In this document: one piece after another, positions 54,125 through 63,118 of the stretch | Position numbering within the stretch: the first letter of the stretch is position 1 | Layout: each line of letters starts with the position of its first letter | Source of the DNA: Lentzea atacamensis | Lineage (GTDB): Bacteria > Actinomycetota > Actinomycetes > Mycobacteriales > Pseudonocardiaceae | DNA: 64,000 bases | Assembly (NCBI RefSeq): GCF_003269295.1 | Contig: NZ_QLTT01000013.1 | Coordinates: 186,001 to 250,000, forward strand | Direction: 5' to 3' | Notes under the pieces: generated by a model | Seen by the model: only the letters and a program-made list of their open reading frames with translations | Databases searched by the model: none | What the model was told of the DNA's origin: nothing | Position numbers and translations under genes: made by a program

Positions 54125-54966
54125 GGGTCGTGTTCGCCTCCTGCGCCGCGCTGCCCAAGGGTGACGGCGACGAGGACAACCTGGTCGAGGTCCTGCGGCG
54201 GGACGGTGTGGACGTCGAGTGGCAGCCCTGGGGCGACGCCGTCGACGCCGACCTCGTGGTGCTGCGCACCACCTGGGACTACCCCGAGCGCCTCGGCGAG
54301 TTCCTGGCGTGGTGCGAAAGCGTGCCCGTGCTGGCGAACCCGCTTCCGGTGGTCCGCTGGAACACCGACAAGTCCTACCTGGTCGACCTCGAGGAGCGTG
54401 GTGTCGCCGTCGTGCCCACCACCGTCGTGGAGCCGGGGGAGGAGCCGCACTTCCCGGACGGCGAGTTCGTGGTGAAGCCCGCCGTCGGCGCGGGTTCGCG
54501 CGGTGCCGGGCGGTTCACCGACCATGCCGCAGCCCGCGCGCACTTCGAAGCCCTTGGCGTCAAAGCGCTGGTGCAGCCTTATCAGTCCAGTGTGGACGCA
54601 CACGGCGAGACCGCGCTGGTGTTCTTCGCCGGTGAGTACTCCCACTCGTTCCACAAAGGACCGATGCTCGGGCGTGGCCTGGCCGAGTCGGAGTCCGGCC
54701 TGTACGTGGAGGAGCGGCTGCGCGGCATCGAACCGACCGCGCGGCAGACCGAGCTCGCGAACCAGGTCCTTGACGTTGCCGCCGAGCTGCTTTCGTTGCG
54801 GCGTCAGGACTTCCTCTACGCCCGTGTGGACGTGGTCGAGGGAGGGAACGGCGAACCGCTGCTGCTGGAGCTGGAACTCACCGAGCCCTCGCTCGGCTTC
54901 AAGCTCACCGGCGAGGAAGCCGCCGGCCGGTTCAGCGCGGCGGTCAGGCAGGCGATGTCCCGATAA
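54121..54966 (+). CDS. ATP-grasp protein of unknown substrate
   Basis: The 281-aa protein has ATP-grasp traits: RTTWDYPERLGEFLAWC near 55, NTDKSYLVDLEERG, EFVVKPAVGAGSRGAGRF for the ATP lysine and Gly-rich loop, and C-terminal LLLELELTEPSLGF for metal binding. Such enzymes ligate a carboxylate to an amine or thiol, as in glutathione synthetase-like proteins. The acceptor is unknown. The GTG start overlaps the upstream small gene. The next gene, a hydrolase, begins 22 nt later and may be in the same transcript. Confidence 0.82.
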   Translation: MRVVFASCAALPKGDGDEDNLVEVLRRDGVDVEWQPWGDAVDADLVVLRTTWDYPERLGEFLAWCESVPVLANPLPVVRWNTDKSYLVDLEERGVAVVPTTVVEPGEEPHFPDGEFVVKPAVGAGSRGAGRFTDHAAARAHFEALGVKALVQPYQSSVDAHGETALVFFAGEYSHSFHKGPMLGRGLAESESGLYVEERLRGIEPTARQTELANQVLDVAAELLSLRRQDFLYARVDVVEGGNGEPLLLELELTEPSLGFKLTGEEAAGRFSAAVRQAMSR

Positions 54967-54987
54967 AGAAGAGTTCCGGGGGGAATC

Positions 54988-55779
54988 ATGAAAGCTGTCG
55001 TCAACGGCATCACCATCGGCTACGACGACGAAGGCTCCGGCGACGACGTGCTCGTCCTGGTGCACGGCCACCCGTTCGACCGCTCGATGTGGCGGCCGCA
55101 GGCCGAGCACTTCAGCGCGGCCGGCTGGCGCGTGATCGCCGCGGACCTGCGCGGCTACGGCGAGTCGACCGTCGTTCCCGGCGTCACGCCGCTGTCGGAG
55201 TTCGCCGGGGACGTCGCCGGGCTGCTCGATCACCTCGGCGTCGAGAGGTTCGTGCTCGGCGGCCTGTCGATGGGCGGCCAGATCGTCCTGGAGTTCCAGC
55301 GGCTGTACGGCGAGCGCACGAGAGGGCTGATCCTGGCCGACACGTTCGCCCAGGGAGAGACCCCGCAGGGTCGCCGCAACCGCAACGACATGGCCGACCG
55401 CCTGCTGCGCGAGGGCATGTCCGGCTACGCGGACGAGGTGCTGTGGAAGATGGTGGCGCGGCACAACGCCGGCCCCGTCTCCGAACACGTGTCCCGAATG
55501 ATGCACAACGCTCCGGCGGAAGGTGCCGCGGCGGCGCTGCGAGGCCGCGCGGAACGGCCCGACTACACCGAGTTGCTCGCCACGATCACCGTGCCGACCC
55601 TCGTGGTGGTCGGCAGTGACGACGAGTTCACGCCGGTGCCGGACGCGGAGTACATGCACGAGCGCGTCCCGGGTTCGGCACTGGTCGTGGTCGACGGTGC
55701 CGCCCACATGCCGAACCTGGAACGCCCCGAGGTGTTCAACAAAGCGGTCGCGGAACTTCTAGCGCGGTCACAGCGCTAG
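54988..55779 (+). CDS. Alpha/beta hydrolase with Ser nucleophile
   Basis: The 263-aa protein has HGHPFDRSMW for the oxyanion hole, the elbow GLSMGG with Ser near 94, Asp in GSDDEFTP near 211 and the catalytic His in AAHMPNLERPE. This is the full Ser-Asp-His triad of esterase/lipase-type hydrolases, unlike the Asp elbow of the protein at 164-1045. The ATG follows GGGGGGAATC closely, a strong site. It has a 4-nt overlap with the opposing acetate symporter gene. The substrate is unknown. Confidence 0.85.
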   Translation: MKAVVNGITIGYDDEGSGDDVLVLVHGHPFDRSMWRPQAEHFSAAGWRVIAADLRGYGESTVVPGVTPLSEFAGDVAGLLDHLGVERFVLGGLSMGGQIVLEFQRLYGERTRGLILADTFAQGETPQGRRNRNDMADRLLREGMSGYADEVLWKMVARHNAGPVSEHVSRMMHNAPAEGAAAALRGRAERPDYTELLATITVPTLVVVGSDDEFTPVPDAEYMHERVPGSALVVVDGAAHMPNLERPEVFNKAVAELLARSQR

Positions 55780-57353
55780 CGCAGGTCTGAGCCGATGCCG
55801 GTGAGCCCGCGGACCTCCATCTCCGACTGCTTGGCGGGGTCCGCGGGTTCCTTGCTGAGGATCGTGCCCAGGAACCCGGCGAGGAACGACAGCGGGATCG
55901 ACACGATGCCGGGGTTGGACAGCGGGAAGAACGCGAAGTCGGCGTCCGGGAACACCGACGACTTCGACCCGGAGATGGCGGGTGAGAACGCGATGAGCAG
56001 CACGCACGACGTAAGACCGCCGTAGATGCTCCACAAAGTGCCGCGCGTGTTGAAACGCTTCCAGAACAGGGAGTAAAGCAGCGTCGGCAGGTTCGCGGAC
56101 GCGGCCAATGCGAAGGCGAGAGCGACCAGGAAGGCAACGTTCTGCCCGTTGGCCGCGATACCGCCGACAATCGCGAGCACACCGACGCACACCGCGGTGA
56201 TGCGGGCGACCCGGACCTCGTCGCGCGGGTCCGCCTCACCGTGCTTGATGACGTTCGCGTAGACGTCGTGCGCGAAGGAGGCGGACGCCGTCAGCGTCAG
56301 ACCGGCGACGACGGCGAGGATCGTGGCGAACGCCACCGCGCAGACGATGCCGAGCAGCACCGTGCCGCCGACCTGGAACGCGAGCAGCGGCGCGGCGGAG
56401 TTCTCGCCGCCGGGAGCGCCGGTGATCTTGTCGGTGCCGACCAGCGCCATGGCGCCGAAGCCGATGACCAGCGTGCACGAGTAGAAGATGGCCATCATCC
56501 ACGTGGCCCACACGACCGACTTACGTGCCTCGCGCGCGTTCGGCACGGTGTAGAAGCGCATCAGCACGTGGGGGAGCGACGCGGTGCCCAGCACCAGGGC
56601 CAGTGCCAGCGACAGGAAGTCGATCTTGGACAGGTCGCTCGCGCCGTACTTCACACCCGGCGAGAGCACCGCCTCGCCCAGCGGCGACTTCTGCGTCGCG
56701 CGGTCGAGCATCGCGGACATGTCGAAGCCGAACTTGCCGATCAGGAAGATCGTCAGCAGCGTGACGGTGAGGATGAGCAGCACGGCCTTGATGATCTGCA
56801 CCCAGGTGGTGCCCTTCATGCCGCCGACCAGCACGTACAGCACCATGACGATGCCGACGACGGCGATGATGATGGCCTGGCCCACGGAGCTGTGCACGTC
56901 CAGCAGCAGCGCCATCAGACCGCCGGCACCCGCCATCTGCGCGATCATGTAGAAGAGCGAGATGACCAGCGTCGCGTTGGCCGCGGCGGCGCGGACCGGG
57001 CGCTGGCGCATGCGGAACGCCATGACGTCGCCCATCGTGTAGCGGCCGGTGTTGCGCAGCCGTTCCGCGATGAGCATCAGGCCGATCAGCCAGGCCACGA
57101 CCCAGCCGATCGAGTAGAGGAAGCCGTCGTAGCCGTTCACCGCGATGGCACCGGAGATGCCCAGGAACGACGCGGCGGAGAGGAAGTCACCCGAGAGTGC
57201 GATGCCGTTCTGCGTGCCGGTGAAGCTGCTGCCCGCGGCGTAGTAGTCCGAGGCGCTGACGTTCCGCGTCGACGCGCGATAGACGATGTACAGCGTCAGC
57301 AGGACGAAGATGCCGAAAACGGACAGGTTGATCGCGGTGTTCGTCCCGGTCAC
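55776..57353 (-). CDS. actP: Cation/acetate symporter (ActP-like, sodium:solute symporter)
   Basis: The 525-aa protein has about 13 membrane segments and family signatures (AAGSSFTGTQNGIALSGDFL, SAASFLGISG, VLVGGMKGTTWVQI, ATILAVVAGLTLTASASFAHD). It likely imports acetate or a related short acid with a cation. The GTG start overlaps the stop of the DUF485 gene, the usual partner (YjcH). That pairing, more than the sequence alone, supports acetate as the substrate. Confidence 0.88.
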   Translation of the reverse strand: MTGTNTAINLSVFGIFVLLTLYIVYRASTRNVSASDYYAAGSSFTGTQNGIALSGDFLSAASFLGISGAIAVNGYDGFLYSIGWVVAWLIGLMLIAERLRNTGRYTMGDVMAFRMRQRPVRAAAANATLVISLFYMIAQMAGAGGLMALLLDVHSSVGQAIIIAVVGIVMVLYVLVGGMKGTTWVQIIKAVLLILTVTLLTIFLIGKFGFDMSAMLDRATQKSPLGEAVLSPGVKYGASDLSKIDFLSLALALVLGTASLPHVLMRFYTVPNAREARKSVVWATWMMAIFYSCTLVIGFGAMALVGTDKITGAPGGENSAAPLLAFQVGGTVLLGIVCAVAFATILAVVAGLTLTASASFAHDVYANVIKHGEADPRDEVRVARITAVCVGVLAIVGGIAANGQNVAFLVALAFALAASANLPTLLYSLFWKRFNTRGTLWSIYGGLTSCVLLIAFSPAISGSKSSVFPDADFAFFPLSNPGIVSIPLSFLAGFLGTILSKEPADPAKQSEMEVRGLTGIGSDLR

Positions 57354-57760
57354 ACGAGCTCCTCATCGGTCTCCGCGAGCGCGCGCACCTTTTCTACCTG
57401 CGGGTCGAGCCTCTTCTTGGAGTACCGGGCGTACGCCATCGTGATGATGATGGTCGTGACGAACTGGAGGAATCCCATCGTCAGGCCGACGTTCACCGTT
57501 CCGAAGAGCGGCGTGCTCATGAAGTCCGCGGCGTAAGCGGAAAGCAATACGAACGTTACGTACCAAGTGAGGAACAGCACCGTCGCGGGAAGAATGAATC
57601 GCCTCACCCGGCGCTTCAGCGCGAGAAAATCCTCACTCGTTTGGATGGCACCGAAATCAGGCTCACCGTCACCATCTATGAGCAATGAGTGATGACGGTC
57701 GTCAAAGGTCGCGAATCCGGGGGAGGCCGGGCGTGACACGGAGGGCAGCGCCTTCGTCAT
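57350..57760 (-). CDS. DUF485 membrane protein, partner of ActP
   Basis: The 136-aa protein has two membrane segments (ILPATVLFLTWYVTFVLLSA and LTMGFLQFVTTIIITMAYA) with a basic tail containing RYSKKRLDPQVEKVRALAE, the DUF485 (YjcH) pattern. It begins at the ATG at 57760; GAGCGG lies 4 nt before. A longer in-frame extension has no ribosome site. The GTGA overlap with the symporter shows joint translation. It may help assembly of the transporter. Confidence 0.85.
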   Translation of the reverse strand: MTKALPSVSRPASPGFATFDDRHHSLLIDGDGEPDFGAIQTSEDFLALKRRVRRFILPATVLFLTWYVTFVLLSAYAADFMSTPLFGTVNVGLTMGFLQFVTTIIITMAYARYSKKRLDPQVEKVRALAETDEELV

Positions 57761-57942
57761 CAACCGCTCGCATTCGTTACGGGGAGTACCCGGCGCGCGC
57801 CATCGAGGCGGCTGCGGCCGGACCGGGGGTGGAGGGCGCAAGCGTAACCACGCGTGGCGGTGAGTCAATCCCCCGACTCCGCAGGACCACCCCATGAGGT
57901 GGGCTGTCACGTTGGGTGATCAGTCGTACACGCCCGAGGTCG

Positions 57943-57971
57943 TTGTCGCGTCACGCTCTCTGGCCTACTAT
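57943..57971 (+). promoter_or_regulatory. Sigma-A-type promoter before the conservon
   Basis: TTGTCG at 57943-57948 and TACTAT at 57966-57971 are separated by 17 bp, the ideal spacing for the main sigma factor. The first conservon gene starts about 120 nt downstream, leaving a leader. The other side of the 57761-58093 gap carries no gene. Confidence 0.6.
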
Positions 57972-58093
57972 CCGCTCACACCCGATACGGCTGATCTGGA
58001 TATCGAGCTGCGGGTGTCTCGACTCGCGGGGATTCACCAGGCCAGGAGGTAGCCGATAGTGGGGCACTTCGAGCGCGCCTTGGGGATCATTTC

Positions 58094-60712
58094 GTGAATG
58101 TCGAGTGGAGAAAGATCAGCGACTGGCGCAACTGGCGCCTGCCCGTCAAGCTCGGCGTCGTGCTGCTGGTGCCGGTCGCCGTGGCGATCGGCGCGGGCGC
58201 GCTGCAGATCTCGGGTTACGTCGACCGGTCCAACAACTACGTGCAGATGCAGGGCCTGGTCCGGCTACGGGCAGATCTCGCGCCATTGATCTCCAGCGTC
58301 CAGCAGGAACGCACGCTCGCCGCCCAGAGCGCGACCAGCGGCTCCGGCGTCGGCGCCTACCAGAACCAGATCAGCGCCACCGACAACGCCGCCGCGACCG
58401 TGCGCCGCCGCGTCGAGCGCGCCGAAGGGCTGAGCGACGTCGCCCGCAACCGCTTCACGGAGATGGGCGGCCAGCTCGACACGTTGAAGAGCGTGCGCGA
58501 GAAGGTCGTCCAGGGCGGCGACGGCGGCGACCCGACCGGCGGCACCGCCGGCTACAGCGCCGTCGTGAAGTCGCTCCTGGACTTCGAGCAGGCGCTCATC
58601 AGCCAGTTCAGCGACCAGGCCATCTCCGGCACGGCGATGGCGCTGCACAACATGGTCATCGCCCAGGAGCAGGTCTCCCAGCAGCACGCGATCGTCCTGG
58701 CCGGAATCGGGCGGACCAAGCTCCTCGGCGCCGAGATCCGCACGCTGGAGCAGTCCGACATCCGGTTGCAGGACCGCCTCAACGACTTCCAGGCCATCGC
58801 CACCGCCCAGCAGCGTCGCGAGTACGAGCAGACCGTCACCGGTGCCGTCGTCGCGAACCGCACGGTGCTGGTCGAACGCGCGCTCACCCAGCCCGACGGC
58901 GTGCCGGCGCCCACGACGCGGCCCGGTCAGCCGAAGCCGCCGCCGTCGTTCGGCATCGCGGTGGACGAGTGGAACAACGCGTCCGGCACGACCACGCGCC
59001 TGATGGAAAAGGTCACCCGCACACTGCAGGACGAGCTCGCGAGCACGGCAGAGGCGCTGCAGGACGACACGTCCAACAAGGCGGGCGCCGCCGCGGTCAT
59101 CCTGCTCGCGATGCTGATCATCGCCGGCGCGCTCGGCTTCGTCATCGGCCGCTACCTGCTGCGCTCGCTGTCCGAGCTGCGGCACTCCGCGCTCGACGTG
59201 GCGCACCACCACCTGCCGGAGGTCGTCGCCGCGATCCGCGCCGACCGCAAGCCGGACACCGAGATCGAACCGGTGCCCGTGCACACCACCGAGGAGTTCG
59301 GCCAGCTGGCGCGCGCGTTCGACGCCGTGCACGAGCAGGCGATCCGGTCCGCCGTCGAGCAGTCGTCGCTGCGGTCGGGCATGAAGAACATCTTCGTCAA
59401 CCTGTCGCGCCGCTCGCAGGGTCTCGTCGAACGCCAGCTCAAGCTCATGGAGGAGCTGGAGCGCCACGAGGAGAACCCGGAGCAGCTCGCCAACCTCTTC
59501 AAGCTCGACCACCTCGCGACGCGCATGCGCCGCAACAACGAGAACCTGATGGTGCTGTCCGGCACCGACGTCGCGCGCCGGTTCCACCAGCCGGTCCCGC
59601 TGGCGGATGTGCTGCGCGCCGCCGCGTCGGAGATCGAGCACTACCAGCGAGTCGTGGTGAAGTCGACGCCGACGGTGGAGATCGTCGGCTACGCGGCCAG
59701 CGACCTCGTGCGCCTCGTCGCCGAGCTGCTGGACAACGCCACCGCGTTCTCCGCGCCCACCACCCAGGTCATGATCGGCTCGCGGATCGACCAGCAGGGC
59801 GCCGTGCTCGTCGAGGTCGCCGACCAGGGCATCGGCATGGGCACGGCCGAGCTGACCGAGGCGAACGAACGGCTTTCCTCCGGTGCAGAAGACGATGTGC
59901 CGGTGTCACGCCAGATGGGTCTGTTCGTGGTCGGTCGTCTCGCGGCGCGCCACGGCATCACCGTCCGCTTGCGCGCGTCTGGTGAGGGCAGGGAAGGCCT
60001 GCGCGCGTTCGTCCTCGTGCCCGCGGAGCTCGTCCGTTCGCACGAGGCGCCCGCCGCGCCCGCCCAGCCGCGGCACGCCGCGCTGCCGCAGCCGAAGCAG
60101 GTGCCGGCGAAGCAGCCGCACGTGGTCGTGAAGACCCCGAACCTGGCTCCGCCGCCGGCCGCGGTCGCTCCCGCCATCGAACAGCCGCGCGAGTCGGCCG
60201 AGTGGACGTCGTTCCGCGGCGCCGCGATCGACGAGGCGCTGCCCCAGCGGCAAGCCCGCCACACGCCGAACGGAACTTCGAACGGGTCGCCAAACGAGAC
60301 GCGACCCACCCATGTTGAGACGACTTCTTCCTGGTTCGCCGGAAGCGGCGTCTCGGACGAACCGGTCAACGGTGATCGTTCGTCGCCAGCTTCCCGACCT
60401 GGGCCGTCACCCTCCGTAGCGGCTTCCTGGTTCGGCAAGAAGTCCGCGGGAACGGTCTGGGAACAGCCGGGCGACCCCGCGACGGACGCCGGTGAGACAG
60501 ATGCCGGGTTGCCGAAACGGGCGCCGCGTAAGAATCTGCTCCCCGACCTCGCGGAACGTCCCGAGAACGGTGCCCGCCCGCCGGCGGCGCCGGCCAAGCG
60601 CGATCCGGAGCGGGCACGAGGCTTTCTCGCCAGCTACCAGACGGGTATCCGCCAGATGCCGCTGGGCAGCAACGGGAACGGAAAAGGCCAGGGGAACGGG
60701 GAAAAGGCATGA
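58094..60712 (+). CDS. cvnA: Conservon sensor kinase-like protein (CvnA type)
   Basis: The 872-aa protein has an N-terminal TM (LGVVLLVPVAVAIGAGALQI), a long extracytoplasmic nitrate-sensor-like helical domain (NIT-type, about 45-325), a second TM (AAAVILLAMLIIAGALGFVIG), a HAMP-like stretch and an HATPase domain (DNATAFSAPTTQVMI, VADQGIGM). The usual phosphorylated His box is replaced by the conservon-type RRSQGLVERQLKLM region. A long Pro/Ala-rich tail ends it. It acts with the next three genes as a membrane G-protein-coupled-like complex. The stop overlaps the CvnB start. Confidence 0.9.
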   Translation: MNVEWRKISDWRNWRLPVKLGVVLLVPVAVAIGAGALQISGYVDRSNNYVQMQGLVRLRADLAPLISSVQQERTLAAQSATSGSGVGAYQNQISATDNAAATVRRRVERAEGLSDVARNRFTEMGGQLDTLKSVREKVVQGGDGGDPTGGTAGYSAVVKSLLDFEQALISQFSDQAISGTAMALHNMVIAQEQVSQQHAIVLAGIGRTKLLGAEIRTLEQSDIRLQDRLNDFQAIATAQQRREYEQTVTGAVVANRTVLVERALTQPDGVPAPTTRPGQPKPPPSFGIAVDEWNNASGTTTRLMEKVTRTLQDELASTAEALQDDTSNKAGAAAVILLAMLIIAGALGFVIGRYLLRSLSELRHSALDVAHHHLPEVVAAIRADRKPDTEIEPVPVHTTEEFGQLARAFDAVHEQAIRSAVEQSSLRSGMKNIFVNLSRRSQGLVERQLKLMEELERHEENPEQLANLFKLDHLATRMRRNNENLMVLSGTDVARRFHQPVPLADVLRAAASEIEHYQRVVVKSTPTVEIVGYAASDLVRLVAELLDNATAFSAPTTQVMIGSRIDQQGAVLVEVADQGIGMGTAELTEANERLSSGAEDDVPVSRQMGLFVVGRLAARHGITVRLRASGEGREGLRAFVLVPAELVRSHEAPAAPAQPRHAALPQPKQVPAKQPHVVVKTPNLAPPPAAVAPAIEQPRESAEWTSFRGAAIDEALPQRQARHTPNGTSNGSPNETRPTHVETTSSWFAGSGVSDEPVNGDRSSPASRPGPSPSVAASWFGKKSAGTVWEQPGDPATDAGETDAGLPKRAPRKNLLPDLAERPENGARPPAAPAKRDPERARGFLASYQTGIRQMPLGSNGNGKGQGNGEKA

Positions 60713-61128
60713 GCACGCCTCAGTCACGCCAGGTGGACCAGTTCGGCTGGCTGATCACGAACTTCACCGATCGCGTACCGGGGGTCGCCCACGCGATCGT
60801 GATCTCGGTGGACGGCCTGCTGCTCACCAAGTCGACCGGTCTGCCGCCGGACCGCGCGGAGCAGCTGGCCGCGATCGCCGCGGGCGTCGCATCACTGACG
60901 ATGAGCGCCTCGCGTTGTTTCGAGGGCGGCGGAGTGTTGCGCACCGTGATCGAGATGGACTACGGGATCATGCTCCTCATGTCCATTCGAGACGGGTCTT
61001 GTTTGGTGGTTCTCGCCGCGCCCGACAGCGACGTCGGCCAAGTGGCCTACGAGATGACCGTGGTCGTCGACCAGGTGGGCCAGATCCTCACTCCCGAACT
61101 GCGAGCGCAGCTGCACAGCGTGAGGTGA
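60709..61128 (+). CDS. cvnB: Roadblock/LC7 protein (CvnB type)
   Basis: The 139-aa protein has the roadblock/LC7 fold, with QFGWLITNFTDRVPGVAHAI, ISVDGLLLTKSTGLP and a core of strands and helices. Such proteins modulate small GTPases, here probably CvnD. It starts with an ATG overlapping the CvnA stop and ends with a TGATG overlap to CvnC. Size and position are normal for a conservon. Confidence 0.93.
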   Translation: MSTPQSRQVDQFGWLITNFTDRVPGVAHAIVISVDGLLLTKSTGLPPDRAEQLAAIAAGVASLTMSASRCFEGGGVLRTVIEMDYGIMLLMSIRDGSCLVVLAAPDSDVGQVAYEMTVVVDQVGQILTPELRAQLHSVR

Positions 61129-61676
61129 TGATGAGTTCGGCCGCTGACGCGCATCGTCGACGCAGGCGGGGGGAGTCCCCCGCCGAGCAGACGTTCGCCG
61201 ACCTGATGAACGGGTTCTCCCTGGACTCGGGTCGCAAGCGAACGCGCTCTGAGTCCCCGGTGCCCGCGCGGGAAGCGACTCCCGTTGCAGAGCAACAAGA
61301 AACACCTGTCTTCGAGACCCCGGTCCCGGAGCTTTCCGACGCCTCGATCGTGCGTGCATATGCCTGGACCGGAGGGCGCACACGGTCGAACATCAACCTC
61401 GAGATCGAGACACTTGTCTCCGCCAATGATCAGAGTCGGCAGTCTGCAGGTATCTTGCAGGCTGAGCACCAACACGTCGTCGAGTTGTGCCGCTCACCGC
61501 GATCCGTCGCGGAGGTGGCCGCACTGATGCGCCTCCCGCTGGGAGTCGTCAAGGTGCTGCTCGGCGACATGGCGGAACGAGGTCTGGTGGACGTGCACCA
61601 GACCGCTTCCGCAGGCGGTGTCACGCCGGACCTCGGGTTGATGGAGAGAGTGCTGAGTGGACTACGTCGGCTCTAG
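61128..61676 (+). CDS. cvnC: DUF742 protein (CvnC type)
   Basis: The 182-aa protein has an N-terminal charged, variable part of about 65 residues and then the DUF742 domain: IVRAYAWTGGRTRSN, IETLVSAND, QHVVELCRSPRSVAEVAAL and the HTH-like RLPLGVVKVLLGDMAERG. This winged-helix-like domain is always found in conservons. It starts at ATG 61128 or 61131. Its end overlaps the CvnD start by 20 nt. Its charged N-terminal part, with RRRRRGESPAEQ, may interact with the roadblock protein. Confidence 0.9.
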   Translation: MMSSAADAHRRRRRGESPAEQTFADLMNGFSLDSGRKRTRSESPVPAREATPVAEQQETPVFETPVPELSDASIVRAYAWTGGRTRSNINLEIETLVSANDQSRQSAGILQAEHQHVVELCRSPRSVAEVAALMRLPLGVVKVLLGDMAERGLVDVHQTASAGGVTPDLGLMERVLSGLRRL

Positions 61677-62274
61677 ATTTCCCGACTTCGGGCCCCCTGG
61701 GCCGCCTGGACGGGAGCTGACTTCGGCCAAGATCGTCGTCGCGGGTGGCTTCGGCGTCGGCAAGAGCACCTTCATCAGGTCGATCGTGGAAAACGATCTG
61801 CTGACCATGACCGCGCTCCCACCGGAGCGCGCGGGTCTGGTCACCGAGCTGGTGCGCATACAGTTCGGCCGCGTGTGGCTCGATCCGGGCCTCGCGCTGC
61901 ACCTCTTCGTGGCCCCGCAGTGGCAGGACCCGCGGGCGGGCTGGAACGACGTGGTGCGCGGCGCCGTCGGTGCCGTGGTGCTGTTCGACGTGATGCGCCC
62001 AGCGGACTCCGTCGACGCCATGCGGTACTTCGAGGACCACAAGATCCCGTACGTGCTGGCGCTGAACAACGTGCACGCGTCGGTGCGGTCGGACGTGAAG
62101 GCGATCATCCGCGGGATGGGCATCGCTCCCGAGGTTCCTGTCGTGAACTGCGATCCGCGGGTGCGCCTGTCGGTGCGGGAAACGCTGATCACGCTGACCG
62201 AGCACGCCAAGCTGGACCGGTGGCGGCGCCGGCCCGGCCCTGACGAGACCACGCCGCTCGCGCCGGTCTGCTGA
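61657..62274 (+). CDS. cvnD: Conservon ATP/GTP-binding protein (CvnD type), atypical
   Basis: The 205-aa protein has a clear P-loop GGFGVGKST (30-38) and the beta-strand VGAVVLFDVMRPADSVDAM, as in CvnD GTPases. However, the switch regions differ: where CvnD proteins usually have a TPGQ-type G3 motif it has FVAPQWQDP (85-92), and the segment before it reads TELVRIQFGR rather than the common TVAMDFGR. Its GTP hydrolysis may therefore be altered or absent. The GTG start lies within the end of the CvnC gene. A two-TM protein gene follows 37 bp later. Confidence 0.88.
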   Translation: MDYVGSRFPDFGPPGPPGRELTSAKIVVAGGFGVGKSTFIRSIVENDLLTMTALPPERAGLVTELVRIQFGRVWLDPGLALHLFVAPQWQDPRAGWNDVVRGAVGAVVLFDVMRPADSVDAMRYFEDHKIPYVLALNNVHASVRSDVKAIIRGMGIAPEVPVVNCDPRVRLSVRETLITLTEHAKLDRWRRRPGPDETTPLAPVC

Positions 62275-62311
62275 GCTTGGAGCAGCTCCAAGCGCTCTCG
62301 CGGAGGATTGG

Positions 62312-63106
62312 TTGAGCGGCGAACCAGGTCGTGTCAGGCGAGCGGTGCGGGCCTTCGTCACCGACGACAACCTCGACCTCTACCTGCTCGTGGTGGCCGG
62401 CTTCGTCTTCACGGTCCTGGGCATCACGGGGCTCGTCGGCCTGGAGAAGCTGGCGTCGGCCGTGCTGGCCCTGCTGGCGATCCTGGCGATCTCGCAGATC
62501 AAGTCGAGGAAGCTGACCCAGCAGATCACCCGGACCAGGACCGGCGCCGTCGCGTTGCGCGCCGAGTTCCCGGCTGACCTGATCGACCGCAGGGCGAGGG
62601 CCTACGACATCCTGCTGGTCGGGCTCACCATGACCAGGACCGTGCAGGGCATGCGCACCGACCTGCCCGCGATCCTGAAGACCGGCGGACGGGTGCGTGT
62701 GCTGGTGCTCGATCCCGGCGACGAGTCCCTGATGGTGGTCGCGGACCGGCACCGGCCGCACTCCCAGGGCGTCGAGCACCTGCGCACCAGGATCCGGGCG
62801 ACCTTGGACGACCTCACCGCGCTGCGGGAGCGGCACGGCGGCCGGCTGGAGATCCGGGTGCTGTCCAGCATCCCGTCCGCGGGCTTCAACTGCCTGGACG
62901 CGCACGGGCCGAACGGTGTCGTGTGCGTGCAGCACTACGAGTTCCACCCGGAGGGCGAAGCGGCTCCGATCATGGTGTTCTCGAAGAACGACGCTCCCTG
63001 GTACCAGCGTTTCGGCGACGAGGCCGAGCGGCTGTGGGAGTCCGGCGCCGACTGGCCGTCCAGCGCGGTGGCGGAGCGGTCCTCCGTCAGCCCGTCGAAC
63101 GGTTGA
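62312..63106 (+). CDS. Two-TM protein with DUF5919-like or PLD-like cytoplasmic domain
   Basis: The 264-aa protein has two membrane segments near the N-terminus (LYLLVVAGFVFTVLGITGLV and LASAVLALLAILAIS), then a helix and an alpha/beta domain with ILLVGLTMTRTVQ, GRVRVLVLDPGDESLM, LEIRVLSSIPSAGF and an end like YQRFGDEAERLWESGADW. That resembles proteins in which a degenerate phospholipase-D fold senses a ligand. TTG at 62312 has GGAGG 5 nt upstream. It lies 37 bp after the conservon and probably shares its transcript. It shares topology with the 48071-49075 protein. Confidence 0.65.
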   Translation: MSGEPGRVRRAVRAFVTDDNLDLYLLVVAGFVFTVLGITGLVGLEKLASAVLALLAILAISQIKSRKLTQQITRTRTGAVALRAEFPADLIDRRARAYDILLVGLTMTRTVQGMRTDLPAILKTGGRVRVLVLDPGDESLMVVADRHRPHSQGVEHLRTRIRATLDDLTALRERHGGRLEIRVLSSIPSAGFNCLDAHGPNGVVCVQHYEFHPEGEAAPIMVFSKNDAPWYQRFGDEAERLWESGADWPSSAVAERSSVSPSNG

Positions 63107-63118
63107 GCAGACCTGCCG

